DNA of 64,000 nt from Setoptus koraiensis (lineage: Eukaryota; Arthropoda), in the NCBI GenBank assembly GCA_048013815.1, contig CM106586.1, positions 2,976,001 to 3,040,000 on the forward strand, read 5' to 3'. The translations under genes were made by a program, and so were the position numbers. The notes under the pieces were generated by a model. It ran no database searches and was not told the DNA's origin. It saw nothing but the letters and a program-made list of their open reading frames with translations. Position 1 is the stretch's first letter; each line of letters starts with the position of its first letter. Shown one piece after another: positions 10,579 through 23,349 of the stretch.

Positions 10579-11451
10579 CCCAAGACAACGAGCGCCGGCA
10601 ACCGGCGATATCAGCCACATCGGCCAGATATAAATAGAACACACACACTCACATATAAATATAGCCAATGAAACGGCGACAATTTATATGCTGCGACGAC
10701 AATGAGCTCGCCTCAATTTATATGTTGTCTAGCCTGCTGGGTGACGTCGCAAGCTCGAGCGGCGGCTCTAGTGGCCGACGCAAACAACACTGACTGTATA
10801 TTGTGCCCGCTTGCTGTCACAGGGCAAAAGTTGCCAGAATTGCGCCAGCAAAGTTACGTAACTAAAGAGCCGCTGGCCAGTGCCGAATGTCACTGTCTGA
10901 TGACACTGATAAATGTTGTTGTTGTTGCCGTTCGGTCAGTTTGATTCGCGTTGGCGCTCACGGTCAAGTTGCGCCATCGAAGCCAAGTTGGGTTCACAGA
11001 TTGCGTTGTCGCTCGCATGACGTTATAACAGGTATTTGGCGCCACAATTATTGTAGCGCTATTATTATTATTATTACTAATATTATTAATGTTACGCTGG
11101 TGTGGCATTGCTGCATGGTGACATTGATTGTGCGAGTCACAGCAAGATTTGCCACTCAACGATCACACTCAAACGGTCACCAGTTGTCGAAATAGGGCCG
11201 TTACAAGGCATTTATAATATTTATAATTCCAATTCGACAACTGGGCAACTGGTGCGCGATGTCGGCCTGACCCAAGGCATGTGCCGTTGATATTATGCCA
11301 CCGTTGATACTATCGAGCACACGCCGGCCCAAAACAAGTGCCCGAAGTTGGCCAAAGTCTCAACAGTTAACTGTCGCTCGTTAGAATTGGCTAAAGTTAA
11401 TTAATTAAGCTGTTAATTGAATTCGCTGTCGTTTCGATGCTGCCTCGGCGT

Positions 11452-11509
11452 TGCTGTCGCCTTGGTGTCGCTGTCGCCTTGACGTTGCTGTCGCCTTGAC
11501 AATGCTGTC
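11452..11509. repeat. about 18-bp minisatellite
   Basis: Three to four copies of a GCTGTCGCCTTGACGTT-like unit. Confidence 0.8.
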
Positions 11510-11730
11510 ACAAGCTCATTAAACTGCGACAATTGTTTTCGCCAATCACCGGTCAACATTTATGCAAATTTTTCCATTAGGCAACTAATAGACTATGATT
11601 AACGACCGACAATGACAGGCTGCCTGTAACGCACAACCGGAAATCAGCTTGTGTGATCAGACATCGACATACTGCGAGCGAGATGGGATCGAGTTGAACT
11701 TGAATTATTGTCTGCCATTACACCGTGCCA

Positions 11731-11810
11731 GTTATATACAGTTAGATACAGTTATATACAGTTATATACAGTTATATACAGTTATATACAGTTATATACA
11801 GGTATATATC
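11731..11810. repeat. 10-bp minisatellite
   Basis: Seven near-identical GTTATATACA units and one diverged unit. The 10-bp period is close to one helical turn, so AT steps recur in phase. Confidence 0.95.
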
Positions 11811-12223
11811 GAGGATAACGGTTAGCGAAACAGTTCGGCCCGCTCGGCTCGGTCAGCGTCGGCATCAACGAGCCGAGCTAAGAACGACAGAGACACAATT
11901 GAATTGTTTGTGGCAAGTGCACTGTTGTGCATTAATTTGCTCCGTTTAGACTTGTTTAGATATAAATGTGAATAATATGCGAATAGCATGCAATGTGAAT
12001 ACATTATATTACATAAGGCATGGATTTAGAGAGATTCGGAGCGAGAGAGAGAGAGGCAATTAAATTGAATTTGGCCGCTGTCTGCAATCGATCGGCGCCG
12101 TTATGTAACACCGTGTTGCATGTGCTGCCGTTGCTGGCGTAACCGTGTTTTGTTTTATTTCGTTTCGTTTTATTTCATTTTATCTCATTTTGTTTCATTT
12201 CCTGTTGCGGCTGCTTGCCTGGT

Positions 12224-12251
12224 GTGTGTGTGTGTGTGTGTGTGTGTGTGC
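12224..12251. repeat. (TG)n microsatellite
   Basis: About 14 TG dinucleotides. Confidence 0.95.
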
Positions 12252-12466
12252 CTTACTTGTTGCGACGCAAACCAACTACGAATTGCGCCACTTACATTTG
12301 GCCAACTCAACGCTGGCCAATGTTGCCACTCAATGCTCTTGAGTGCATGTTGTATCCTCGTTGCGAGTTACGCAACTTCTTCTCAAGCCCATTGCGCAAC
12401 AACGACAAGTGTGATAGCCACAATAGCAGTCGCCTGTCGAGACGCAGACAATGCCGCTGTCGCCCG

Positions 12467-12511
12467 CAACAGCAACAACGACGGCAACAACAACAGCAAC
12501 AACGACACTAA
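12467..12511. repeat. CAA/CAG trinucleotide array
   Basis: Interrupted CAA/CAG/CGA triplets. Confidence 0.85.
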
Positions 12512-13006
12512 CCTGTGGCTGTGGCTCGAGTGTGTGTGACAGTGTCAGTGACAGGTGAGCCGATTATTCAATTTAGATTGGTTTGATTTAGTTGTTGGCG
12601 TCGCAACCAGATCGCGGGCATCACATGATGCACCATCAATCAGCTGAGTGGCTCGGCCATTGCGAAATAGGATGCGCAAGGCGCAAGGCATAAGGCACCG
12701 CTCTCACTTCAAATCACTTGACACACTCGACCTGTAGGGGTCGCCTCGACGCGCAAACTGACCACTCCAAATAGGCCTCAGTCAGCTGACACGGCCGACG
12801 ATGCCGGCCGTGGAGCGGCCAAAGATGATGAGCATGGGTGCCATTGAAAGCGACCGCGACACCTTGCTAATGCCAAACAAAGTGCACTGCCCAACAAGGA
12901 CAGCGCAAGAGATTAGATAATAGTAATATGATTATGCGATGGCCTCAGGTGAATCAGGTGACAGTATTGCGAGTTTGCAATATTTCTGTTCGTTTGTGTG
13001 TGCTGC

Positions 13007-13070
13007 ACATTTGGCTGGACATTCGGCTGGACATTCGGCTGGACATTTGGCTGGACATTTGGCTGGACAT
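13007..13070. repeat. 12-bp minisatellite
   Basis: Five copies of ACATTYGGCTGG plus a partial unit. Confidence 0.9.
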
Positions 13071-13775
13071 TTTGGCACCATCTCACACAACAAGCTGCTT
13101 GTGGCCGGCATAGTTAGCCAGTTGCGCGGCTCACTGGCGGGCTGACCAGTGGGCGACAGGTGAAAGTTGAGCGCTGATTCATTAGTGGCGAGCACTCAAA
13201 CCAACTCGGGCCAACCGAGCAAAACCTGTTACCATCATCACTAACTCACTCACTCATGATAATGAATATTGTTGAATTATAATGAATGACCATCTCGCTG
13301 GCATCTTCTCCTCTGGTCACTCGCTGGCTGTGTTGTCGAGACGACAAGCGAAAAAGTCACTTGCGCAAATTGTACAAATTCAAATGTCAACTGGAGGCTC
13401 TTGCAAACTGCAGCCGACAGTTGAGTGCGATTGCAAATGCGAATGCGATAATATTTATATATATAATAACATTGTAATTAATTATTAGTGCCGTATTGTC
13501 ACAAAACACTACAACATTTCTTGCGTCATGTCAATTAGGCCGCCGCCGCCACATTTGTTGACCCAGCGACAAGCGCACTAATAATGGCAATAGTGCTGAC
13601 ACAATAGTTGGCACACAATTATTATAGTGCGCTCATTTCGTGCCAAAGTCACTTGTGAGGGCGCACTAATTATCGCAATATGTAACGCGCCGTCATAATG
13701 GGCGGCAGCAGCAGTTGAGAGCGAGATCTCGTCTGATTAATTTAGCTCTCGTGTCTGAAAAGCTGGCTGCACTTG

Positions 13776-13782
<7 letters not shown>

Positions 13783-13806
<24 letters not shown>
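13783..13806. repeat. (CA)n microsatellite
   Basis: About 12 CA dinucleotides. Confidence 0.95.
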
Positions 13807-14350
13807 GACAGTTATGACGACGACGAGACCATGAGATCATAATAAATGATAAATCACCTTGACGAGAAGTGCCAGACATGCCACTGACATAATTAGGCTT
13901 CTTCTGATCCGTTTGTCACAAAAATGCGTCAAAATATGTCCGACGTGTATGTGTGTGTGTGACCGGTGCCCACTGGCAGTGAGCAGGTATCACCGGACAC
14001 TCGGATCGCTAATTGAGATATAATAATAACGGGAGCAATGCCGAATGCGGCCAGTCAGACCAAAAGTGCCAAAAGCCGCTCTAATGATACTGTCCGGAAG
14101 TGAGCGAGACAGCACGGATTTGCATATAATGTTGAGCGCGTCGCTGGCTCCAATGAGCACGGCAGAGGCATATTGGCCAGTTGTTATCGTGTGTTGGACA
14201 ACAACAACAGCAACGGCAACAATGGTGATGTCATGCAAATTGATTTGCATACTAATATTAATAGAGGCATCAGCCGGATATTTATGGTTGGCATAACAAT
14301 GCGATTCTCGTGTTAGCCGAACAAAGGTTGTTGTTTGTGTGACTACTTAC

Positions 14351-14490
14351 ATGATATGGTGAATCCAAACATACGGTAGCGGACGATTAAGACCGACGTT
14401 ACAATGGTGGCCAGCACTAGTAACAATATGATCAACATGAAACGTCTGGCCGATTCCGATGACTTTAGCAGCTTGTGCCAAGTGTGAATG
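14351..14490 (-). CDS. membrane-spanning exon, DEG/ENaC TM1-like (tentative)
   Basis: A 140-nt minus-strand exon between an acceptor (CGCGCAG) and a near-perfect donor (GTAAGT). Frame: one base, 46 codons, one base. The leading C completes a Gly codon with the two-base overhang of the first coding exon at 23350-23864. The product reads GIHTWHKLLKSSES, two Arg, about 20 hydrophobic residues, then RYRMFGFTIS. In DEG/ENaC sodium channels the cytoplasmic N terminus ends in an IHG...S...RR pattern just before TM1, and TM1 is followed by Y...T residues, so the layout fits. The extracellular Cys-rich part and TM2 have not been located. Another single-pass type II membrane protein remains possible. 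Confidence is high that this is an exon and modest for the family. Confidence 0.6.
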
Positions 14491-15493
14491 CTGCGCGTTG
14501 AATGTCATTGTTGGTCATTTGGTCGGCGGTGATTGGTGTTGCATTGATTGGCCATGAGCAGGCAGGTGAGCACAATTTCCGGTGGGCCATAAATATAAAT
14601 AATGTGTGTAAATATGAATTATGGCAAATTCAGCATCAGCGTGACGATTGGTTGCAATTGAATAATTGAATGAGATGAAGTTGAATTGATTCGAATTGAA
14701 TTCAGCAATTCAATTCATAGAGGAGAGATGGAGAGCGGTGCAATTAGTGATTGTGGTCAAAGAGTAATTAATACACACAAACAATCGCGCGCATATATCA
14801 CATATATCATAGTGGGCAGAGGGCACACCACAATTAATAGAGGAAGCACACAAACAAATCATCATAATGATAATACCATCATCCAAATGATTAATAGTAT
14901 GTGTTTATGTACTTGTTGTCGTCGCTATCAACAATATTTATGTGTACGGGTACCTATACATTATGCGCACAGGTAACAGGTATTGCGAGCGGTTAGTGGT
15001 GCGATATGGTTGCATGAGTTGCTCAAAATCAACAGGTGAGTCACATTAATGACACACACACACACACACAACCGCATTGGCTCGTTACAAATTATCGCCC
15101 CCACACAGCATATTTTTGTTCGTGTGATTGGTGTTGCCAGTTGGTGGGCACAGGTGAAAACAGGCAACGGTTGTTGTTTGTTGTCAGTTTACTGACATAT
15201 ACCGAGCGACCAGCGGCCAATGGTGTGTTTGCGAACCGCTACTCGTCGGTGTGAGTGTGTTTATTTGCAATTGTGATTAGTGATTTACTAATAGCGAGTG
15301 AGTTTGGGCTTGAACTTGGAAACAGCCTGGCAACTGGGCAATAGAGAGAGATCGCCAAGCGACAGCGAGCACCCAAACGCATTCTGATTGCGCAATAACA
15401 AACAGTTGCATCATCGAGACCATTGTTCGAGCTTGGAATGCCACTCGCAATGGTTGCGCAATTAACATTTAAGTGTGATGAACTTTGCGCAAC

Positions 15494-15557
15494 AACAACA
15501 ACAGCAACGAAAACAGCAGCAACAACAACGACAACAACAGCAGCAACAACAACAATG
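15494..15557. repeat. CAA/CAG trinucleotide array
   Basis: Interrupted CAA array on the plus strand. Confidence 0.9.
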
Positions 15558-15811
15558 GGACAACTGGCGACCGAAACGATGAATACACGCGAGACGTGCC
15601 GACCAATGCCGTCAGATGCTGACCATTGATTCGAATCGTAATGTCTGGCGTGTTTAGTCGGCGAGTCAATCGCTGCGGCCTCGCATCGTGTAGACTCACT
15701 GCGAGCGGCCATGGTTTATGCGATATAAAACAAATTATCAACAACAACAAAGGTGATTGAGCGATAAATAACGTCAGAGAGTGATAAATAACAGTCTGTT
15801 TCCGCCATCCC

Positions 15812-15812
<1 letters not shown>

Positions 15813-15856
<44 letters not shown>
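15813..15856. repeat. (CA)22 microsatellite
   Basis: A pure 44-bp run, one of the longest dinucleotide repeats in the window. Confidence 0.97.
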
Positions 15857-15857
<1 letters not shown>

Positions 15858-16384
15858 GTCTGATGAAATTTGAAATTATTTGAATGGGTCTATCGCTATC
15901 AGCTGACCAGCGCCAAGCTATCGCATCAAACGGGCACACAAATGATGTAAGGCGCTGGTGGGCGACGCCGACGAGACGCCAAGCGAGTGAAAAATGTCAG
16001 ACAGACAGAGGCAAACAATTAACAGCCTGCTGATATAACTAACAAGTGGCTAACTAACCAAATGTCAGCCCTGTTGTTGGCTGCATCAATGTTAGCCAAC
16101 TGTCAGTTAGCGGGCCCACAAACAATGACAAGCTCGTCAACTTGTGTGTCGCTTTTTCTTGTCGGCTTGCATGCAACGCTAATTAATTAATGTAGTTAAC
16201 AGGTTGGCATGATAGCTCCAACTGATGGGCCAGCTATGAAAAGCTATCAGTGGCCAGTGGTCAGTGGTCAGTGGTCAGCGGTGGACACAATTGACAAATG
16301 TCTGATTGTTGCGCAATGCGCACACCACAAATCAATGACTCAATTGATTTTCTATTACATGAACAGCATGCATACATGTAGTGC

Positions 16385-16500
16385 GACAACAACAACCACA
16401 CCGGCAACAACAGTGACCATAAGTGCGTTACAACGACAAGCCATGACAACAACAACAACGACAGCAACAGCAACAGCAACAACAACAACGACAGCAACAG

Positions 16501-16554
<54 letters not shown>

Positions 16555-16555
16555 G
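16385..16555. repeat. long CAA/CGA/CAG array
   Basis: About 170 bp dominated by CAA triplets with CGA, CAG and CCA interruptions. It opens long artificial frames in several phases. Confidence 0.95.
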
Positions 16556-18051
16556 GTGATATAAAAATACACAATGGCGCTATCGTCATCATTTTACAAG
16601 CTGAAAAACTGTTAAAATGGCAACACGGAGGCCCGTTAAGTGCGCCGAGCCACTTTGCAGGCAATTCTAATTCTGAATTGTTGTTGATTCTAAATTTCAT
16701 TCCAGCCAACAACAAGTGGCGGCAACTTTCGCTCGCCAGTTAATAATGCAGCAGTTTGAATGCATTATCAAAACAAAACTGCATCGACTCGCTTCCAAGA
16801 CCGGCGCCGATGCGGCGCACCGAGCGCCATCGAACGAAGCCGAGAAAACCCTGGCAAGCCAATATTTCATTCATTCACAGAGTGAGAAGATTCGCCAAGA
16901 AGGAAGTGTTGCCGTTGTTGGTGTTGTTGCTGTCGCTGTTGTTGCTGTTGCTGTCATCGTCCCCAGTTAAGCCGTTAGAAAGTCTCAATGGGAACTATCA
17001 CCATAAATCAGCATATTATTTATTCATTTATTGACATTTGCACACTGGGTTTGTCGTAACCGTAGGCTAAGCGCATTTGTTTATGTCAGCTTTTGTTAGC
17101 TGCTAGCTGTTTATGCCGTCCGCAGCTAATATTACGTAACGTTTATGTTGACGAAATGTTATTTCTTCCGCTTTCATGCGCTCTCAACCGTTTTCGTCCC
17201 GTTTTGTCCGCCTTCGTCCCTTTTGAGGCGCTCTCGTCCGCTGGCCAGCTCGCGTCTGGCCATCGGACGTATCATCGGCTGTATCAACGGGATCATCTGC
17301 GATGCGCTTCATCAGGTAGAAGCCAACGCCAATTGCATCCTCGTCGAATCGTTTGACCAACCACTGACACTTGCTGTGAGGTGCTGTTGGCTTCGTCTAT
17401 TTATTTACCTGTTTGTTTGTTTACCATTAGAACGGTTTCTACCTGTTCGTAAGCAACAACTAATGACGATATAAATATATCGCCGCTGTACACATAACTT
17501 GTATGTCGCCCGATATAATATGATATAATTATCAATGGCCGTCATCATTAGTGAGGATTGCGCAAGCACTGGTCAGTTTAGTTGAGCCGCTCGATCTCGA
17601 GTGTGAAACTTCACCAAAATGCAAATATTGATATTCAACATTATTCATCACAACAGCTGTTGCACATTTTTGTTTGTAGACTAACCGTCGCAACGGATGC
17701 AAATGGATGCAGATTGTTCCAGCAAATACCAAAACAAATACGATAACTAACAACTAATGTAATTAATGCCAATTATTATAATTATTGACAGGGCGCCTGA
17801 TTATGGCAGCCATTGCATCAGCTGTTGCATCAGCTGTTGCGTAGAAAGGGACACACAAGTGGTGCCGATGATGACGTAACCGGCTCGATAATCCTTTATT
17901 TGGGCCACACAGATAATAAACATTGGCGATTGGCGTTAACGATTTGCGCCGGCAGCTAGCTCGACAAACTGTATAAACCACAAATGCAATTGTATGCGTT
18001 CGGGCAAACCCAGGCTCGAAATATCGACCGAGTCGTATAATCGATACGATT

Positions 18052-18129
18052 GTCGATATCGTCGAAATTGTCGGAATTGTCGGAATTGTCGGAATTGTCG
18101 GAATCGTCGAAATTGTCGATATCGTCGAT
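18052..18129. repeat. 9-bp minisatellite
   Basis: About eight GAATTGTCG-type units with GATATCGTC variants at both ends. Confidence 0.9.
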
Positions 18130-18506
18130 GTTGTTGATATTGCGCAACACATAAAACGTAACACAGTTACGAATGGGCATGATGTAAACATTTGCCAATC
18201 AAATCGTGTCGGCGCTATTGGATCGGCAAACGTTTACAGGCAACTGTTCGCAGGCAAATGTTTACATCATGCATTAAACAAGCTCCAGTGCAGTGTGAGG
18301 TCTCTCGCAGCAGATATTTCGTCAGATGTATTATCCGACGAATGTCATACAATAATCATATCATGTGATTATTATGTAACGGCGATAATCAGTGCTGCCG
18401 CTGCCGCCTCTTCGATGCTATGCGATTATGATGCAATATTATTATTACATATTGTTATTATTATTATTATTATGCCGTAATGTCATAGCGTTATTGGTGC
18501 TCACAC

Positions 18507-18590
18507 TCTTTTTGTTCTTCGTGTTCTTTGTGTTCTTTTTGCTCTTTTTGTTCTTTTTGCTCCTTTTGTTCTTTTCGCCTTCTTTTTGTT
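18507..18590. repeat. T-rich TTGTTCTTT repeat
   Basis: A degenerate 6-12 bp period of TTGTTCTTT and TTGCTCTTT units. Confidence 0.8.
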
Positions 18591-18773
18591 CGTTGCTCAC
18601 TAGCTGGCGTGACTCGCATACACACTCGATCGGCGGTGGACGTTGATACGGTGAAACGATACCATACCAAAGAGTATGAAACAATATGATGCGATATGGC
18701 AATATGGCGGTTGCCAGTTTTACTTTTATCGCGCTCACTGCGTCTTTCGTCAGTTTCGAATTCGAGTTTGCCG

Positions 18774-18845
18774 TTCGAAATCGGCGTTCGAATTCGGCGT
18801 TCGCGTTCGGCGTTCGCATTCGGCGTTCGAGTTCGATTTCAAGTT
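18774..18845. repeat. 12-bp minisatellite
   Basis: About five GGCGTTCGNNTTC-type units, rich in CpG and TTCGAA. Confidence 0.85.
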
Positions 18846-19445
18846 TCGAATTGGCACTGTGCGAAAGTCGCATTGATTTCCATCTGACACAGCCGCATCT
18901 GGGCAGAGTTGCCAGTTTGGCTGTGACACACTGCGCTCACCTGAGCGAGCTGGCGGTTTCTCTGTCTGGCCGGCCTGACCAACGAGACTCTGGGCTGTTA
19001 ACAAAGCGTCGTTTGTTTTATATATTAAATCACACACACACACACACTATTAAAAGATGTAAATAATTTAAGTGAGACCAACATCAATATCAACAACTGT
19101 TATGAGTGAGCACACAATGACAACAATGACAACAATGACTTGAAACAAACTGGCCAATGCAAACAACAACAATCGCTCGCTTGCGGTCGCCGTGAGCTGT
19201 CGACGGCGAAAAAGTGTAGCACACGCTGACACGACACTTGTTGCTGTTGTTTTATTATTTTTGCCCGCCAAAACAATAACACACATCTTACGTAACGCCG
19301 CACTTGTTGCCAGTCACCAGTTGTTGTTACTGCATCACAACAGCGTTACCCGTAGTGACTCTACCGTTACTCTCACTGTGAGCAGATATCGCACCGTGCC
19401 AGCAATATGGTTGCGATATCGACATACCGCCGATGTGATCTCATT

Positions 19446-19497
19446 GAACAACAACAACAGCGACAACAACGACAACAACGACAGCGACAACAACGAC
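19446..19497. repeat. CAA/CGA trinucleotide array
   Basis: A regular alternation of CAACGACAA and AGCGACAAC units. Confidence 0.9.
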
Positions 19498-19887
19498 GCT
19501 GGTACAAGTGGTGACACAACTGTTTTGTTTTGTTCAAGGCGTCGATTGATATCGCTCCCCTCTTTTCTGCGCCCGACTTGTGAGAAAATGGCTGACAATC
19601 ATTGCGCAATTGCCCGTCGCAACGACGCCCGCGAGTCGCTCTCGCATTGGCCCGGCCGGTATCGCCACCAATATTGGCTTCATTGGTGAATATTCACAAA
19701 TATCGTATCCACGGATGAATCCGTGAGTTGCTTAATTGATCGGCGATTGCGCAATAGTTGCATAATATCGAGAATCTTACAAATCTCATCTTCGATGAAT
19801 ATCGCTGAAAAATGACTTGTGCTCACCCGACAAAGTGCAACGGCCGGCGCTCTGTCAGTGGTCGTTGGCTCCAACTAAATTGTAAAT

Positions 19888-20052
19888 CATACGCGACGAA
19901 GTCATACGCGATGAAGTCATACGCGACGAAATGATACGCGACGACATCATACGCGACAAAATGATACGCGACGATATCATGCACGATGATACCATAAACG
20001 ATGATACCATAAACGATGATATCATAAACGATGATATCATAAACGATGATGT
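19888..20052. repeat. 15-bp minisatellite, 11 units in two subtypes
   Basis: Eleven consecutive 15-bp units. The first six follow MATACGCGACRAMRT and the last five, via a CATGCACGATGATAC transition unit, follow CATAAACGATGATAY. The period is a multiple of three, so the minus strand stays open as five-residue MISSR/MISSF repeats. That frame has no other support as a gene. Confidence 0.95.
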
Positions 20053-20762
20053 TGCGCCAAAGTGGGCATCTCCAAGTGGCTCACTGACAACTTGTGAGCG
20101 TCGCTGAATAATTTGCAGCAGACAGACTGGGCGAAATGGCGAGATTAGAATTTGCGGAGCGATGAATTTGAATTTGAATCAAGTCAATTAGCATCCGCAT
20201 GGCTGTAAGTGCATGTTTATAACATGATGATGATGCGATTATTCATTATTATTGAATTAGATGATGCTTGTGGCGCAAGTTGATGATGCAGAGACGCAGC
20301 AAACAAGTATCTCGCATTACGACAGGTACACACAGGTTGAACTACAAAAACTAGATTATCATAGAACACACAGGCAAGTGGCCTGAACTGGACCTGGCTG
20401 GACTGCGGCGAGCCGGCCTGAACTCAGCTGAACTCGGACTCTGGCTCGGCTCAATTCAACTCCGGTCCACTCGGCACACAAACTCGACCAAAGTGAACTG
20501 AACTGAAATTATGCAATAATGAGCTAATAGCGATAAGCCAGCCGTAGATGATAATGACCGTGAACATTGTTAATTGCCATTTGTCTAAGCGAATGAAATT
20601 TGATTTTAACATTCTCCATGTTTGCTGTTATTGTGCGCCCCTACACACAAAGTGAGCAAGCTCATCTCCGATCATCGTCTACTATTTTTTGCTGCTATGC
20701 GTTTATTTGCATCGTGACGACGCCGCGCCGGCAAGACGCCGCGGCACAGGTTATGCAACACC

Positions 20763-20799
20763 GCTGATGCAACACAGCTGATGCAACACAGCTGATGCG
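20763..20799. repeat. 15-bp repeat, 2-3 copies
   Basis: Tandem GCTGATGCAACACA units. Confidence 0.8.
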
Positions 20800-20985
20800 A
20801 GAGGCGAGAGGCGAGCCATAGGTGGCACAGACTGTGTGCACAATGACGTGATGGACACAGCCAATGTTTGCCATGCGATTCAAACAACAACAACATTACA
20901 TCATCAGTGTGATGAGCATTGTGGCCGCGATTGCATCATGATAACATGGTTCGTCTTGTTTCTCTGTCTAGCTGGCTTGCCGACT

Positions 20986-21080
20986 GGCCGACTGGCCGAA
21001 ACAAACGACGCTGATTGGCCGAAACAAACGACGCTGATTGGCCGAAGCAAGCGATGCCCACTGGCCGAAAAACAAACGAT
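20986..21080. repeat. about 20-bp minisatellite
   Basis: Repeats built on GGCCGAAACAAACGACGCTG. Confidence 0.8.
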
Positions 21081-21371
21081 CGCTGCCGGTGAATTATGAG
21101 CTTATCACCTTGTGCGTTTGTCTCTCTTATGAGTGCGCGCTGCTGGACGTTGCGCCGAGCGGCCACACGATGCAGTCAACAGTCGGACGACGGTCAGTGT
21201 TGGCCGATTAGGCCACAGGTGATCATCGTCTCAGTCAGCTGATTATCCGTCCGATTCAGCTGATTATCCGCCCGATCAGGCATGGGCGCCCGGCGCATCC
21301 GTCCGGCGTGCGCGCCAACAGCCACCAACCATCAAATCAACCCAACAGCTGTGCAGCAAGCCATCCACGGG

Positions 21372-21464
21372 CAACATTACATAACATAACATTACATAAC
21401 ATAACATTACATAACCTAACATTACATAACTCAACATTACATAACATAATACTACATAAGTTAT
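21372..21464. repeat. 15-bp array of ATTACATAAC palindromes
   Basis: ATTACATAAC occurs five times at exact 15-bp spacing (21376, 21391, 21406, 21421, 21436). Each copy matches the PAR-bZIP/E4BP4-type consensus RTTAYGTAAY read on the other strand. A TATCAYAAATTACTC repeat follows to about 21530. Confidence 0.9.
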
Positions 21465-22268
21465 TGGCGCATGGCATCACTCTATCACAAATTACTCTAT
21501 CATAAATTACTCTATCACTAATTACATCATACTACGATGATCGTAGTGTGTGCTGGATGACTCGGCCATCATGATCAAGGCTAACCGATCGGCGAGGTCA
21601 TCTTTTGTGCGACGCCAAAATAGGCGCGTGAGAATGATGATTAGTGAAGAGAGAAACAACCGACAGAAACAACAACAAGTGTCCGCTGTGGCTCTTAGAG
21701 GGCAGTCAATCTTTTCGCCCAAGCGTCTGCTCCTTTCGGCCAGGTCTCATTGGCAGGTTTATATCCGCGCCAGAGCGCATATCGATGGGCCGCAAATGGC
21801 ACAAATATCCGGTCGCACATTACATGCAGTAATTTACATGTAATATTCTCTACCAAACCGGCACTGGCCACTTTTGGCAAGCTCGCTGATGGCGCTGACC
21901 ACCACGAGCGACCTTTCGACAGTCCGACGCAAAGCAATATGCATTGGGTATGGCAATAGTGGATATGTGTGTCCATTTTGGGCAATGGTCGGCCACCACC
22001 GACGGGCCACCACACGATGGCCATAATGCTCCAAAAGGGCCTAAAAGCGTGAGCATCGGCCCATTGAGCTTAAATGGCAATTCACGCAACCTTTGGCCTC
22101 TTTATCCATCTCTATCTATCGCCATTGTGTGGGCTCCGGCGTCCAGTGCCATAATGAGCGGCCAGCTATTCACTTCCTGATTTCAGCGTTGGCCAGTGGA
22201 CACAAAGAAACGAGAGCGCTCTATCAATAATTATCGAGTATTGTGTGAACTGAACAAAAATAAACACA

Positions 22269-22316
22269 CACACCACGATTAACACACCACGATGAACACA
22301 CCACGATGAACACACC
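22269..22316. repeat. about 15-bp minisatellite
   Basis: Three copies of ACACCACGATGAAC. Confidence 0.85.
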
Positions 22317-22850
22317 GGAGACGACCATGATCAAACAACTGGATATATTCGTACTTGGGCTTGCTGCTGGATTTAGATTTATCTGCCAGCAGCAAGCGAA
22401 ATGCTCACACAAAGACAACGCGAATTGCGAAATGATGCAACTGTTCTCGCATATGCGATTGGTTGCTCGATAAAGGCCGATTGTGTCGTTGTTTTAGAGT
22501 TTTTAGTTTAAAAGACCGTTTAACCGTTGCACCGAGCCACCGATAGGCGAGCCACCGACCGGCGAGCCGGCCGACAATTGTGCGATTAAAACGGGCACAA
22601 CCTGTTACATGACGACCAACTAATAATCTCGCCAATGATCAAGCGAAGAGCGGACGTTGTTGTGGTTGTTGTTGTTGTTGCCGGTATGCTAATCACACAC
22701 TGCTGCGCTGTTCGAGATGCCGCTCTCATCGGTAACTTATCTTGGGCACATCAATTAAAATCGCTTTGTTTGAACGGGCGTCCGCTCAGTTGTCGCTAGT
22801 CGGCCGCTAGTCGATGCAAATGAGCCGGTCGCCGCGCCAGCTCGACACCA

Positions 22851-22876
22851 ACGACAACAACGACAACGACAACAAC

Positions 22877-22906
<30 letters not shown>
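22851..22906. repeat. CAA/CGA trinucleotide array
   Basis: A CAA run with CGA interruptions at both ends. Confidence 0.95.
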
Positions 22907-22907
<1 letters not shown>

Positions 22908-23349
22908 TTCATTTCGGTGTGTAATGAGCGCCGATTAGAGTGTCATCGTCGCTCGTTAGCTATTACAGCGGCAACGGCAGCGCCAGACACTATGTTTAAT
23001 TTCTCATCGGAAACGGTCTAAGTAGCGCAAACGTTCTTCTCAGGTACTCAGGTAATCAGCGCGCTGCGGCGACTGGACACAACAGCGATCGAGTCGAATG
23101 AGCAGTGCTAATGAGCGCGTTTATTGTTGTTTAACTGCTCTAATTACTCACACATTACATTATTTACACATTACATTACGGTTCCCTCTCATTCACTTGT
23201 GAGCTATTTAAAGGCAGCTCTATTTACGCAATTTAACTCTTTACAACCGGCACTCGCTGCCCGCTGACGGCGCAAGTATCCGCCGCTTGTATCTCATGCG
23301 CGACCGTCGCCGGACGTTGTTATAACGATATAAAGAGCAATTTACTCAC

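Larger units (their letters stand above)
10359..14350. other. repeat-rich non-coding stretch
   Basis: No supported gene. It carries minisatellites (10516-10578, 11452-11509, 11731-11810, 13007-13070), TG, CA and CAA runs, and RTTAYGTAAY palindromes at 10853-10862 and 12100-12109. It is downstream of the donor at 14350, so it may be intronic on the minus strand. Confidence 0.5.
14491..23349 (-). other. 8.9-kb intron of the split gene
   Basis: Bounded on the minus strand by GTGAGT (23349-23344) and CGCAG (14495-14491), whose phases fit. It is packed with CAA-type arrays, CA runs and 9-20 bp minisatellites. No coding segment inside is convincing. Several plus-strand CAG|GT sites are present without matching open exons. 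Confidence 0.55.

Noticed and set aside
15239-15712. Minus-strand 157-codon frame
   Set aside because: Half of it is an artefact of the CAA/CAG array and a terminal CACACA run; no domain.
16209-16572. Frames on both strands over 100 codons
   Set aside because: Poly-Thr and poly-Leu products of the CAA array only.
16706-16970. Plus-strand frame after a good acceptor (AAATTTCATTCCAG)
   Set aside because: It runs into a GTT array giving Val/Ala repeats, has no upstream partner exon and no recognisable domain.
17184-17396. Minus-strand frame with a coding-looking stretch (KRFDEDAIGVGFYLMKRI) ending in a basic tail
   Set aside because: No domain recognised, the 3' half overlaps a CGTCC-rich repeat, there is no ATG near its start and phase to the neighbours is unclear.
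19888-20052. CRISPR-like regular repeats
   Set aside because: Units are directly adjacent with no spacers and the context is a eukaryotic genome.
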